64,000 bases of DNA from Pochonia chlamydosporia 170 (lineage: Eukaryota; Ascomycota; Sordariomycetes; Hypocreales; Clavicipitaceae), in the NCBI RefSeq assembly GCF_001653235.2, contig NC_035795.1, positions 558,001-622,000 on the forward strand, written 5' to 3'. Of the stretch, positions 20,606-33,483 are shown in pieces; position 1 is the first letter of the stretch, and every line of letters begins with the position of its first letter. The position numbers and the translations under genes are program-made. The notes below the pieces were generated by a model. The model worked only from the letters and a program-made list of their open reading frames with translations, did not search any database and had not been told where the DNA came from.

Positions 20606-23269
20606 ATGGCGATCCAAAAGAAGCATGGCAAGGGTCGTCTTGACAAGTGGTATAAGCTTGCCAAGGAAAAGGGCTACCGTGCTCGAGCCGCTTTCAAACT
20701 TATTCAGTTGAACAAAAAGTATGGATTCCTGGAGAAAAGCAAGGTCCTTTTGGATCTTTGCGCCGCACCTGGTGTAAGTTTGCCTATCACTTTCAAAAGG
20801 ACTCTAAGAAAGAAATGTCTCCAGCTAATCTCTGCAACTAGTCGTGGTGCCAAGTTGCCGCGGAAGTAATGCCCGTAAACAGTTTAATTGTCGGCGTTGA
20901 TCTTGCTCCCATCAAGCCGATACCCAGAGTAATCACCTTCCAGAGCGACATTACGACTGAGAAGTGCCGTGCCACTATTCGACAACATCTGAAAACCTGG
21001 AAAGCTGACACTGTATTGCACGACGGCGCGCCGAATGTTGGTACCGCATGGGCTCAGGACTCGTTCAACCAGGCAGAGCTCGCTTTGCAGTCCATGAAAC
21101 TAGCGACGGAATTCCTTATCGAAGGTGGCACATTTGTTACCAAAGTTTTCCGATCGAAGGACTACAATCCACTTTTATGGGTGCTGAATCAGCTCTTCAC
21201 GAAGGTCGAAGCTACAAAGCCGCCTTCGTCTCGAAATGTGTCCGCCGAAATTTTCGTTGTTTGCAGAGGCTTTAAAGCCCCCAAACGTATCGACCCTAGA
21301 TTTCTCGACCCGCGTTATGTTTTCGCCGAACTGACTGGTGCAACACCGAATAACGAGGCCAAGGTTTATAACCCTGAGGTGAAGAAGCGGAAACGAGAAG
21401 GTTATGATGAGGGTGACTACACCCAATTCAAAGAAGTCGCCGCTAGCGAGTTCATCCAGACGACAGACCCAATCGCTATCCTCGGATCATCTAACAAGCT
21501 CACATTTTCACAGCCACGCAATGGGGACGTTGCCCTGGCGGCCCTGGACAAGCTGCCAGAAACTACTGAAGAAATCAGAAACTGTTGCCGAGATCTCAAG
21601 GTCCTTGGAAGGAAAGACTTCAAGCTACTCCTCAAGTGGAGACTTAAAGTGAGAGACATCTTTGGCTTTTCAACCAAGGACAAAAAGTCCGAGGAAGATC
21701 CAAATGGAGAAGAGGTGGCTGAAGTTGAACCAATGGATGAGGAACTCCGTATTCAAGAAGAGTTACAGAGCATGAAAGACAAGGAGAACTCAAAGAAGAA
21801 AAGAGAGCGGCGTAAGGAAAACGAGAAGAAACAGCGCGAGATTGTTCGTATGCAACTCAACATGGTTGCACCTATGGATATTGGCATGGAAGAGTCTGGG
21901 CCAATTGGAGAAGGTGCCATGTTTTCTATGAAATCTGCGGACAAGTCAGGTGCATTGCGAAGACTCAATCGTGGAAGAATGGTTGTAGTTCCCGATCAAG
22001 TACAGTCAACAGCTCACAACAGTGTTGAAGGACTCGACCAAGGCGAAAGTGAAAGTGATGATGAAGAAGACCGCCTGGAACGGGAACTTGACTCCATGTA
22101 CGACAACTATCGCGAGCGGAAGGCCGAGGCGGACGCGAAATACCGAGCTAAGAAAGCCAGGGAAGAGCGAGATGATGAATGGGAGGGCTTCTCGGCCGAC
22201 GACGATGCCGAAAAATCAGACTCAAGCGTATTCGAAGAAGAGAACGATTCTTCGGACGATGATGACGACGACATGCCAACAAGAAGCCTGTTGGCAGATC
22301 TTGACGATAGCACTCCCCCAGCGGATGGATTATCTAAAAGAGCCGCGGCTTTCTTCAGCCAAGATATCTTCAAAACCTTCACCATCAACGACAAAAATTC
22401 TGTTGACATGAATGGGCATGAGATAGCCGTGACCACTGGCGGGCCATCTTCCAAGGATGAGCAGTTGAACGGATTGGGTACCAGCCGTAAGAAGGGCTTA
22501 GAGTCTCCCAAAGCGAACAAACAGCTACACCCTCAGGATGACGAGACGGACAACAGTGAATTTGAAGTCGTTAAGAATACAATTGACGACGACTGGGAAG
22601 AGGAGAAGAGACTTCCAGATGGCAAGCTCGGTATGTTGCAGACTACCTACCGGTCCCCTGCTGCCCCCCCCGACTTTTTACCTGTACATTGCCCCTGACG
22701 AATCTTTTTTAGACATTGATATTATTACTGCCGAAGCAATGACGTTGGCTCATCAACTTGCTACGGGCCAGAAGACTAGCCACGACGCGATTGATGATGG
22801 CTTCAATAAGCATGCATTCCGTGACAAGGATGGCTTACCTGAGTGGTTCATGGATGATGAAGGCAAGCACGATAAACCGCACAAGCCTATTACCAAGGCA
22901 GCGGCGAATGCCATCAAAGAGAAACTCAGGGCGTTCAACGCAAGACCCATCAAAAAGGTCCGGGAAGCTAAGGCAAGAAAGAAGTTCAAGGCTGCTCAGA
23001 AGTTGGAGAAGCTTAGGAAGAAGTCCGACATGCTCGCCAATGATGAAGGCATGACAGAAAAGGAAAAGGCGGAAAGTATATCTAAACTCCTGAGCAAAGC
23101 TGCTCGAAAGAAGCCGTCACAACCCGCTAAGCTGGTGGTGGCTCGGGGCTCGAATAGGGGAATTCAGGGCCGACCAAAGGGTGTGAGAGGGAGATATCGT
23201 ATGGTGGATCCGCGAATGAAGAAGGAGCTGAGAGCGCAAAAGCGAGTTTCTCAGAAGAAAAAGAGGTGA
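20606..23269 (+). CDS. SPB1: SPB1, AdoMet-dependent rRNA 2'-O-methyltransferase
   Basis: Methylates the 25S rRNA A-loop guanosine during late 60S assembly. Exons 20606-20773, 20842-22630 and 22713-23269; 837 residues, close to yeast Spb1 (841). The FtsJ domain spans about residues 24-205: the SAM motif [15 protein letters not shown] is split by intron 1 exactly after APG, followed by [14 protein letters not shown] and the catalytic Lys in [16 protein letters not shown]. The middle is acidic and coiled-coil-like; the Spb1 C-terminal domain begins near [19 protein letters not shown], created across intron 2, and ends in a basic tail. Intron donors are GTAAGT and GTATGT. Start [20 protein letters not shown] is diagnostic. 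Secure. Confidence 0.96.
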
Positions 23270-23362
23270 ACTCTGGCTTAAGGTGGTTATACCTGTACGT
23301 TTTGCATACACAGCGAATCTATACAATACATCCCTTCCCATCTTGCCATCTAGCGAATAATG

Positions 23363-24717
23363 TCAAGTTGCGTCATTGGCCAGAGTCCGAATAAGGGAAG
23401 CCGCTGGAAAAAGGGGCCCAGTAAACTCCATGTCGTACCTGTAGTGATTTAAGTCAGGAATCACAATCGTTGAGTTAATGGATTCGTGAACTGACCAGTA
23501 ATTAATGGCAACGACGAACCCTTCGCGTTCGGGGATAGTTGATTGGCTAACTTTGTGGTACCTGAGTCCCAGAGATGTCAACAAATGTAGACGAACTTGA
23601 CTCGGCAGACTCACCACAGGGCTGGCAGGTACAGCATATCTCCAGGGTCTAGAGTTACTCGCACTGGTTGAGCATAGTGAGAAAACCGCGTGGCGTTTGA
23701 TTGCGGATCATCTGGGTCCCAAGTCGCAAAGGGAACCAGATCTACCCCTTCATCAAGGCGAATAGAAAGACCAGCTTCATCGCGGACATAGGTAGCCGGA
23801 GTAAGCAAAGTCTCGTTCATACAAGGATGGCATACAGGGGGCAGTAGAACAAAGTGTTTTCTGCCCACGACCTGTACAAATATGTTTTCAAAGTTGTCCT
23901 TGTGTGTTGCTGTTACAGACCTAGAGTTGCCTATCCACAAATTCACCGCATCTGGTGCCTTCTGGAGGGCGATGCGTGCGAACGGAATATCTTTTTGTGC
24001 ATCTGGAAACAAACAAGAGTACTCGTCCCTGAAATTATCATTTTCTGATCAAGCTCCAACATTAGCCAGTCGTTGCAGGTGAAAGGTGTGAAGTAAAGCG
24101 ACGGCAAATTTGCAAGGACCAGCGTGGGGAAGCAGATAGACTAACGTGTTTGTGCGTACCACACTTCCGATCCGGACGGGAAAGACTCATCTCTCTCCTG
24201 TTGTAAAATGTACGTGAGGAAATCATCAAACATCTGAGATTCCTCGTGAGGCTTTGATAGAACAGTAACATTGTCTTTCGGCGAAAATGTTGGTGCATCT
24301 GCGTTGCTGGACGTAACGTCGAGTTAGAACGAAACGGTACAGAGCTGTATATGTATGCCACCATATGGAAGGAAATGAGGGAAAGTTTCATCATAGGAAA
24401 TCAAGGATGAAGATGCCAACTGCTGTATGGACAGTTGGAGAAAAGAGCAGAAGGACAAGTACGAACCCGTGAGGAGTGACGGCAACCTTGACGGTCTGTC
24501 CAGCCATTGCCGATCTCAAGTAGTTTGAATCCCACTCCCGAGTAGCTTTCCACGACGATGCACCTCCACGTACCACAAATGGCGAATTTCGAGAGACATA
24601 TCGCATGAATTCCAAGGGGCTAGGTTCGGAGTCGAGCTCCTCAATGGTAGGATTGTTGAGCTCGTTGAAGGTGCAAATTAAGTCTTTGAGCGCGGAGTCA
24701 ATCTTTGAAACAGGCAT
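23363..24717 (-). CDS. JmjC-domain protein, JMJD7-like 2-oxoglutarate oxygenase
   Basis: Five exons (minus): 24717-24467, 24306-24146, 24044-23615, 23561-23496, 23438-23363; 327 residues, near human JMJD7 (316). The iron-binding triad is visible: His and Asp in ATHKDNFENIF and a distal His in LWYHKVSQ, the latter assembled across intron 3. QVVGRKHFVLLPP and RVTLDPGDMLYLPALWYH are typical of this cupin-8/JmjC group. The final intron creates NYWYDMEFTGPLF. Human JMJD7 hydroxylates lysines of DRG GTPases; the fungal substrate is unknown. Intron 1 uses a rare GTTCGT donor; the 66-nt exon 4 is the smallest. Convergent with SPB1, only 93 bp apart. Confidence 0.88.
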
Positions 24718-26081
24718 GTTGAATTCATAAGTTCGTGATCATGACAGATCTTCAAGTGTCGAGATACAAAGGCGTCTGTTTTATGGCTCCTGCGTTCACA
24801 CCAAAAATCTCATGTACTGCCAGGCACAGCCTGATATTTTGAGAGGTCTGGTGTCTGGGTTGGTAGTGCAAATACTCTGACAGTTTTCCATGCAGAACCA
24901 GACCCAACTGGGCCCTTTCATGTCAATGGCTGGGCGGGGCTTTCAGCAACATGCAGTCACCGCATTTGCCCACGGCCTTCATGTATTCATTACACCAGAC
25001 ACGTTGGCGTGGGACATCAGATGCGATCAATGTACATGTGCTGTATGTACTTAAGTAGAATGGAATTCGCAGGTCAAGACGGCTTAGAAGCTTCTCCCAG
25101 GAACCCATCGCACATGCATGTCAAACTGAGGCCAGGTAATGTCTGGTCATTTCGTTGTGGTCTGGTGTCCTTGCCACTGGTGAATGGTCAAGTACTTACG
25201 GAGTACATGCAGGTGGTATTGACCTTTCTGTTGCGCCCAGTGCCTCATTCCAAGTTGAAGTTGGGGCTTGTGCCGTTTCTGGCCACTCGCCGCGAGCGGC
25301 AAAATACATGCGACCTAGATTAGGTACCTAGGTACCTAGTAAGTATGGAGTCTGGTGGATTGACTCAAGAGACACCCACTAAAAACTTGTCTGGTTTGGT
25401 CTGGGTGAGCGCAAATGTCAAGCACGTCTGGTCTGGTTCAATGTTCAATGTTGTGGCCGGAGGAACGCTCTGGTGGGACTCGCGACACCAGTGAACTCGA
25501 AGCGAAACTACCTGCCTGGCCTGGCTGGCATGATCTGCGTTCGAAACCTTATTTCTTCTGTTGCTCCACCCACGATGCACACTGCACTCCCTTTGCGACA
25601 TCCATCAATTTTGCCCCCATGCGGCCATCTGGTCTTTGAGTCATCATCATGCCTGGCATCTGATCTCAGTTTTCAGCCTTTGATCTATCCCCAAACATTG
25701 TCATTGTGGGCATGTTGAGTGCATTGCCCTTGTCAGTGCCACCGAAACCTGCATTGAAGGCCTGGCACCATAAAGGAACAGGCTGCTCTTGATCCTACAA
25801 GGCCTAGTACCATCCAGCCAGGGAGTATTACGGATTTATCGTCACCACAGACATATGGACAAGCTCACTGCTTGCATATTATGAGGCACCTGGATCCTCA
25901 ATTTTCGCGCGTACCACGACTTGAACCAACCTCCACGCAAATGCAAACACATGCTCCTGAAACCATTTGAAGTCCTGAGAAGTTCTTTGTGGCTTTCATC
26001 TCTCGTGTGTACATCTACGTATAGCCGTAGGATCCAAGAGCTGAATTCTTATTGCACTCGTGGTATGCTCCATATTGCGAC
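24718..26081. other. Divergent promoter region upstream of JmjC and SCAP genes
   Basis: No gene recognised. The region is rich in TCTGGT/TTTGGT words (24850, 25142-25165, 25389-25438, 25490, 25630), carries TACGGAGTAC at 25197-25206 and the TACCTAGGTACC block at 25320-25339. It is likely a bidirectional promoter for the JmjC protein and SCAP. Confidence 0.45.
25320..25339. repeat. TAGGTACC palindromic block
   Basis: TTAGGTACCTAGGTACCTAG: two overlapping copies of the TACCTAGGTA-type palindrome, about 740 bp upstream of SCAP. Same word family as the block at 6871. Confidence 0.5.
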
Positions 26082-29000
26082 ATGATTTGGTACTTGTTAT
26101 ATCCTTTACGAGGGTATGTTGGGGGCCAACTGTGATTCAAGCTCCTGTCTATTGACAGCGTCGTCGATTGAGCTTCAACGCTTTGGCCAATTTCACTGAC
26201 CAGGTTCTAGGACGACCGAGCCCCCGGATCTCGCACCATCGCATCCCCTTCGTCGTGGCTTCTCCCGTTATGGTCGATATGTCGCTGGCCATGTTATCAC
26301 TGCTCTGCTCATATCCGCAACTGTCGCTACCATACTCATCTATCCTATCCCTTATCTCTTCACCAGGGATTTTGTGAATGGCGCATCATATCTACCTCAT
26401 CATGTCTGGACCGTGGCTCAACCGCTTGCGTATGATGCTACCGTGGAACCAGACATTATCATGAGGTCCGTGTGGGTTCATTCTAGCTACATGGAAGCTC
26501 TCAACCCCGATCTACTTGCGTCGGCATTGCATCTCCAGGACGAACTTTTGGGGGAGACCAAAAATTTCAGCCCCAGAGATGCGCCACACAAACTGGCGAC
26601 TTCCCAAAATGACGCCGAGTTATCGTTGGCTCAACGAGACGCCCTGCACATTTCCAACGGCCTTACGAACCAGTCGTGGTTTTTCCATTCGCCATTGCTC
26701 TACTGGCAAGGCTCCCGAGACAACTTGTTGGCGGATCGTGACATTCTCTCCACTATTAATGATAGGAAAAACCAGTCCAACTTCGCCAATACTACACTCC
26801 GCCATTCCGTCGTTTTTAGTGGAAAACGTTTTGAGGATCGACGACTAGTTGCTGCTGATGCTATTGTTATCACTCTTCTTTGCCTGGGGGACTCCCCCGT
26901 TGGCCGTGAATGGGAGAAACGGGCGCTATCTGTTACTAAGAAACTGTCTAACCAGTTTGACGTTTATCCATCCGATGGCAGGTACGCGAGGAGCCAACTA
27001 TACGAATTCCAATTTCGACCTATTTCAGTTCAAGATATCCTCAGCCTAGCATTTGCCTATGGCTTCGCATTATTCTATTTTCTCATGAGTCTCTCAAAGC
27101 TACGAGCCGTCAAGTCAAAGATTGGACTCATTGTCACAATTGTTACTCAAATCGCCTTCTCCATCATGTCGAGTTTCACTGTTTGCGCAATACTGAACTT
27201 TGACTTGTCACGGATTCCGCAAGGCGCGTATCCCCTCGTTGTGCTATCCATGAGCTTGGAGAATATATTTCGGCTTATAAATGCTGTTATTCTTACCCCA
27301 TCGGAGGATAGTACAAGCAACAGAATTGGCCACGCATTTGGTCAAACCGCTCTTACTGCACTGGCTAGTTCGCTGCAGAATGTCTTGATTCTCGTTGGCT
27401 TATCTCGCATGGTGTCCCCGGGAGTGGCTTCATTTTGTGTCTTTGCAGCCGTTGCCATTGTTTTTGACTTTTTTTATCTTTCTACCTTTTTTTTGTCTGT
27501 CCTTAGCGTCGACGTGAGACGTATGGAATTAGGAGATGCGCTTGCCAAAGCTGCTTTGCGACAAAGCCGACGCAAACAGCTGGGAAACGGCCGTGGCCCC
27601 TGGACCGACGGCTTTTTTCAGGGGAAAATTGCCTGGTCAACACGGATTGCGGGGACTGTGATTATGATTGGATTTGTCGTTATAGCGCAGTGGCATTTCT
27701 TTGGCGATGACAACATGTTTCGAAAACTTCTGCGGCTTTACAGAGGCACTGACACGACTTTACTCCGAACATCCGACTCGGCATTGTTAAAAGGTCTTCA
27801 TCAGGCCAGAGGTCATACCTCGTGGCTGAGAAATCAGGACCACGAAACAGCCAAGGAAATCATTCGGCTAATTAAGCCTGGAGCTTACAGCTACGTCGCT
27901 AGAGTCTTTGAGCCACTCGTATTCGTTCAGCGAAACTCTGATCGAATACCTCACAGCAAAGAACCTACCCTTCTACCCGCTGCATATGACTTTGTTCATC
28001 ACCAGCTATCGCGCTTTGTTGTAATAGTGGTTGTGATTGTGGCCGCTCTTCGACTGCTCATGAACTATCTGCTGTGGGGTGAAGACGAGGAGCAGCGGAA
28101 TCGCGAGGAACAGGATGAAAACCCCATGGTTTCAGTCAAATCCATGGGTGGTGGTCACATCCTCGACGTCGCCATGCTGAGCAAATCAAAAGCGGGACAT
28201 ATTGTATCTGTTGGCCTCGACAGAGTCGTCCGAGTTTGGGATGTTCGGGGACAGGGGTGTAGTTATGTTGTGGCAGACGGAAATGACACTGAGTTATGTC
28301 CGTTTCCCATATTAGCCATGTCGGTTGATGACACATGTACCTGGCTGGCTCTGTTGTCGACGTCACAGGTATCATTCTGGAATCTGCAAGAGCATAGATG
28401 GGGCGGTTCTGTACCCTTGGAAAGCACCTCGCAGCGACCCGCTGCGTTCTTCTTCGAATCTCGCTCATATACCGACAAACCGACCATTATACTCGTGCAT
28501 CATAATGGTACATTGGTCGAACTCACTTCTGGAGCACAAATTGCTAGCAGCGTGACTTCCATTTGCCCTGAACCGCTGGCGCTTGCTCGTGTTCTTTTCA
28601 GGAAGAGTAAGCTTGGCTCCGTTATGCCTACGGGCTATCCCATACATAGTTGATTCATTGCAACTAATCCTCATATGAAATAGGCAATACGGAAGCGTTA
28701 CCATTCGTTGTGACTGTCTCCAAACAGGGGCAAGTCTACGTTAGCAGGAGACAGGAGTCGTCATGGACCACCCGGCTCATGGATTTGAATCTCCCGAACG
28801 CCAAAGGAATCGCTCAAATCGTGCCAATTTCTCCTCTCGGAGTGTTTGCTTTGGCAACAAATGATTGCGTCTACTTTATTGATGCTGAGGAGGGTGATGT
28901 GCTCCGAAGCTTCCAAACTGAGAGAATGGCTGCTAAATCTCTTCAATGCACGTACTCGCCTAATCCAACTTCTGAACCGGGCTCACTTGGATTAGCATCC

Positions 29001-29603
29001 TTGACACTGTGTTATGTTGGTGTAGAGACTGGCGACTGTGTGTTGCAAACCTATGTCCCCAGGGATGATGGGGAAGCCATTTATCTTCGAAGCAGGAAAG
29101 TCAAGGCGGATGGTGATGACTGTAGCTACGAGTCATCAAGGGAGATAAAAAAAAGAGTCAAGAATCCTGGAACTTGGCATGTCCTCTCAGACGGCAGTGT
29201 GGTTGGCATACGACTGGTGCTTCACAGAAATAACCGGCACAACCACACTAACTCCGGACTACGTCGACGACATGCAATGGAACAAAGAAACCTATATTCC
29301 TTTGCCAATTGGGAAGTGTGGGCAACTTCACCTTGCGATAAACCAGATATGGAGGAATGCCGACCTCTCTTCGAGATGAGAGATGAGTCAAGCCACTTGG
29401 TGGTGTCAGACTTAGGACCAAAAGTCTCGGTCGGACTTCGATCCGTGGCTTTTGCGTTTGGCAACGTTATTAAGCTGGTAACTTCTGGTCCACTTGAGCA
29501 ATACGAGGTTGATGCTGCAAATAACAATTACGATGCACTGGTTGGTACGGCAAGTAGGCGCCGCAAGGCAGGACAGGCAGGAAGGACAAGAGCGACCAGC
29601 TGA
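26082..29603 (+). CDS. SCAP, SREBP cleavage-activating (sterol-sensing) protein
   Basis: Escorts the SREBP transcription factor from ER to Golgi when sterol (or oxygen) is low. Exons 26082-26113, 26211-28606 and 28684-29603; 1115 residues. The first exon encodes only MIWYLLYPLR plus two bases; splicing (donor GTATGT, branch CTGAC, acceptor TTCTAG) yields RGTTEPPDLAPSHPLRRGFS, then TM1 (about residues 37-55) and FVNGASYLPHHVWT, as in fungal SCAPs. A large lumenal loop with NQS and NTT glycosylation sites precedes the polytopic sterol-sensing domain (about 255-430), further TM segments near 460 and 600, and a C-terminal WD40 region beginning HILDVAMLSKSKAGHIVSVG. It ends in a basic SRRRK tail. 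The short first exon and stop-separated frame make the start easy to miss. Confidence 0.92.
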
Positions 29604-32600
29604 TGTCAAGCGAATTTTGAGACAGTGTCCTTTGAGACAATGTCTTACGGGGTGCAGGGATGCTTCTATTCTTTTGAAGGAGCAACCATACGCGTATAGT
29701 TTTTTAAAACTATCTACTGCAACGAATAGTGAGGCACCACTGGCCTCACTGTATGCGACCACCAAAGCTCAGATGAAGCAACCGGCGACAAAGTCACTTC
29801 GGAGCCTTTCGGATCCTAGCAAGCAGATACAATCGTACAACAGCAGATTTCTACGGAGTATTCAGGGGAGAAACGCTAGGCCCTGGAATGTGTAGATCTT
29901 TGGAGATGAGGAGAAACATTGTGAACATGACCAGAGCTGTTAGCCTTGGTCGGAATTGGAGGGTTTGGTGTGTGCCAACAGTCTGTTTAGGTGAGAGAGC
30001 TTCAGTCCACATGACTTTGAGGAGAGTCTTTGGGCACTAATAACAGTAAGGGAGGGAAAAGACATCAATGGAGGCGCTGTGATGGCTGACGGCCAGTTCC
30101 GTGAGTTGCGTCTACGTTGAATGAAAGCACCGCTCGGATGAATAAGTGATGAGAGCTGAACAGTGGCAGACTCCGAACAAGAAGCCAAAGGACGAAGTTG
30201 AGTCACCACTTTACGTTTTCACAAATGTAGGCTCAATTGACAGACAGATGTGATGGATGAAAGCTGTGCACACATCCTTCCCTGCCGAAGGGATTGGCAC
30301 GGGTCGACAAAGCGCTGCACCTTGGCAGCAATGAAGCCCATAACCTGTAATCCCTTATCTGCACCATACTTAGTACTGTAGCACAATCTCATCAGAATTG
30401 ATTGAATGATGCACCTGGATCTTCGTCTGCACCGGAGCGCATGGTTACAAGTGATCTCGGACCCGTCCAACTCATCCTAGGTCAAGAGGCCGGTGCTCCT
30501 GCTGTCATCTCACCCTCCACCAAGTTGTCAAACTGCTCCTGGTTCTGAAAGTGGCTGCACAGAATCTGATGCTTTTTACTTTAATTTTATCCTCACCTGC
30601 CAATGCGGAGCAGACTGGCACCATGTCGACGGCAGGCTGCGAGTGGGAAGCTGTCGTCTTGTCTATTGACGCCATCTTTTTAAATAGTTCTCACCTCTGC
30701 CGAGAATATCAATCACGGATCCATGCTGGATCTTTCTATCAATCAATGCCGTATGCCCAGCTAGCCTCCACCGCTTCTCTGATTGGCGCCGAGGCGCATC
30801 ACCCGGGGACGCCTGGAGGAGCGACCAGACCAGACATCATCTGAGGGGGATCCATGTCTGGTGCAGTCTGGCTGGCACATGTGTTTGGTGCGCCACTCTC
30901 AAGAACCTGATTACGCCGTCCATGTAACTCGTGTTCGGCCGTGCTTGGTGAACGAGCTCCAATCACGTCTGGAGCAATGACCATCCATCCAGAATCTCTT
31001 TTGAGATCAGATTGATTCCGTAGGTCGTGGGGTTCTGGTTGCCTCAGCACACGCGCTTACAGCTGCGGATCCCCGATGTTTTCAACTGGTGTGGTCAGGT
31101 CTGGCCTGGTGCTCCTTCGTTTCAACTTTCAACCCAGCCGCAACCACAAGTAAAACCTCCTCCAACCTCATCCAACCAAACACGGACACACCAGTCGATG
31201 ACATTCAATTGTCCCCGTACTTCTTCCACCAAATCCTGCCTCGTGCACTCACTCGACCTTACTTCTGACCTCCTCGCTGTGAGTCGCGGACAAGGCCAAC
31301 TCAATTTGCGCCTGGCGTTTATCATAATTGCCCGACCCGGATCTTGCCAAGCTGCAAGTCAATTTGTGGTGGTGATGAGAGCCATCAGCTGACAGCTCAA
31401 CTCCAACCAATTCCTTGCAAACCGTTCTTTTCCCGCGAAACGGCGCGACATATCCAAAGAGTTGACGCATAGGTCGGTCCCTGTGCTGACACCGACCTCC
31501 CATCTATCTACCCACCTACCCACGAGCCACTCGCGGTATTGTTTTGTGGTGACGACAGCGCCTCTTGGAATCGCAGGCCCGAGCCAAAAGGGCCGTAGCC
31601 CAGGTCGCGGCTTGACGCGATTGTCTGTATCGCGACCAGAGATCTAGGGATCTGATCTCACAGGCTTGTGGACGTTGGCGACAAGACGAACCAATTGGCC
31701 TTGCCCTAAAGCAAAGTCTCAATGGCACAAGTCGCTACGGTTGTAAGTTGACCATTTTTTCTACGTCGCCATTCCCGGTTGAGAGACCCTTTTTGCTTCA
31801 ACCGCTCTCCATAGCCCCTCAAACCAACCCTGTTCTTGGTAGCTGAAGACATCAACATGGACATGGACATTATCGACGGCCTCAAAATGATATCCACATA
31901 TACAATCCATGGCACACTAGACACAGGAGTGCAGCCACTACTCATGCACTGCGTATGCAACCACGACACGCACCACGCGAGCCCCAGCCTTTGACAATCC
32001 ACAAGAATAGCGAGATGCGATACAAGTCGCACACGTAAAGACTGGGTCACCGCTCAGTCTTGCGGCTGTTCTGGATTGTTTTGATGAGACAGGGCTCACT
32101 GTCGTCAGGACTCGAGGTCCGCGAATAGTGAACTCCTTTTCGTCCTTGAATTACCCCGTGCATTCCTCTTTTCACATTGACATGCCCGTCTACTACCTAT
32201 TCGCAGGTAGTTATTTTCGCCCTTTTACCAAGTCACATTTCTATTTGCTCAAGGCCATTGTGAGTGTAGGCTCAACGACAAGTGTCTTCTAGTTTGCAGC
32301 CCTTTCTCTGGGGACAACTGCTGAAACCTGACAGCCCGTTGTTGAATTGCGGAGGAAGGATTGACAGTCATTCCTTGAGCATGCATACCTACGTAGGTAG
32401 GTACTGTGCAATGTGTTTTCTTTTTGTATTTGAAAAGCTTGTGCCTCGAAACTGCCAATTTCTTTTGTCATGGTCCTCACCGCCCCATCACCCTGGTAAT
32501 ACCAGGCGAGGTTAATCATGGCCTGACCAGGGCTGTGACAGGGGATGACAACCGAACAATGGCTCCCTCACTACGGAGTACCAGACGGAGTACTGCCCCT

Positions 32601-33483
32601 ATCGCCGCTCTTTTCTTGCCCTGGTCTCTTGTGTATTGCCACTGCCCCCTTGCCTGCTTTCACCCGTTCTACCACTCCACGATTGCAGAAACCAATGCTC
32701 AGACCTGTAATACGCAAGGAAAGCTAGCTGGGAAAGCTCGCCAGATGTACTCCATATGACCACTTGCATAGGACCTGTGGGTAATTCCGTGGCCTTGAAC
32801 ATAGAGAGACTTGCATTTTGCTGCTTGCCTTTCGTTACCTGTTCGCCAGTCGAAGCTGGACTGTTGTCAGATTTGATCCTGCAACGTCAGTTCGGCCATC
32901 TGGATCACGTCAATGAACGAAACAACAAGCACTCTCTACTCGACCAACGCTCAAACCTTTACCCCGTGTAGCGATACTGGCTTAAAGGCTCCAGGAGCCT
33001 TGAATTTCCGTTAGTCGGCAAACCCCTTCCCACACAACCTAAGAGCAGTCGATTGGGTTGACTTATCCTCCATCCTGAGGGTTACAACTGTTCAAGATGC
33101 TCATTCCAATCCCGCACATCCCTCCCCGGGTCCAATCACGTTATGCCAGCTGGCAAGCTCCCTCCCAGATTTGGGATTATCCGTCGCCTCTGGTGCCTCA
33201 ATCCCTCAATTCTGCCTCGGGCCTTGCCACTGTTTCCGTTGCTGTTGAATGCGAACTCGTCTTTCCTCCTTTTGCGAGGATTGCTTTCCTGGCCATTAAC
33301 TCATTCAGGAGGATACAGCCTCGAACTTTCTGCTGACTATCTATCCTTTCATAGAAGCCCTTCGAGGGTCATATACCTCGACTTGATGCCGCTCTCACTC
33401 AGACCACTCGGAACAAAACGGCTCAGAGCAAGCAGCAGCGACAATCTGGGGCGGATCGAAGCATACCTTGGTGGCCTGACTGG
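29604..33483. other. Long intergenic region upstream of 14-3-3-like gene
   Basis: No protein gene recognised in 3.9 kb. It holds TACGGAGTA at 29852, CCAGACCAGAC and TCTGGT words at 30825-30890 and 31085-31110, TACCTACGTAGGTAGGTA at 32386-32403, and CTACGGAGTACCAGACGGAGTAC at 32571-32593. A short ATG-GTAAGT configuration at 31722-31748 could be a spliced leader exon. An acceptor-like CTATCCTTTCATAG before an open 43-codon stretch (33355-33483) could be an upstream coding exon of the next gene. Confidence 0.4.
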
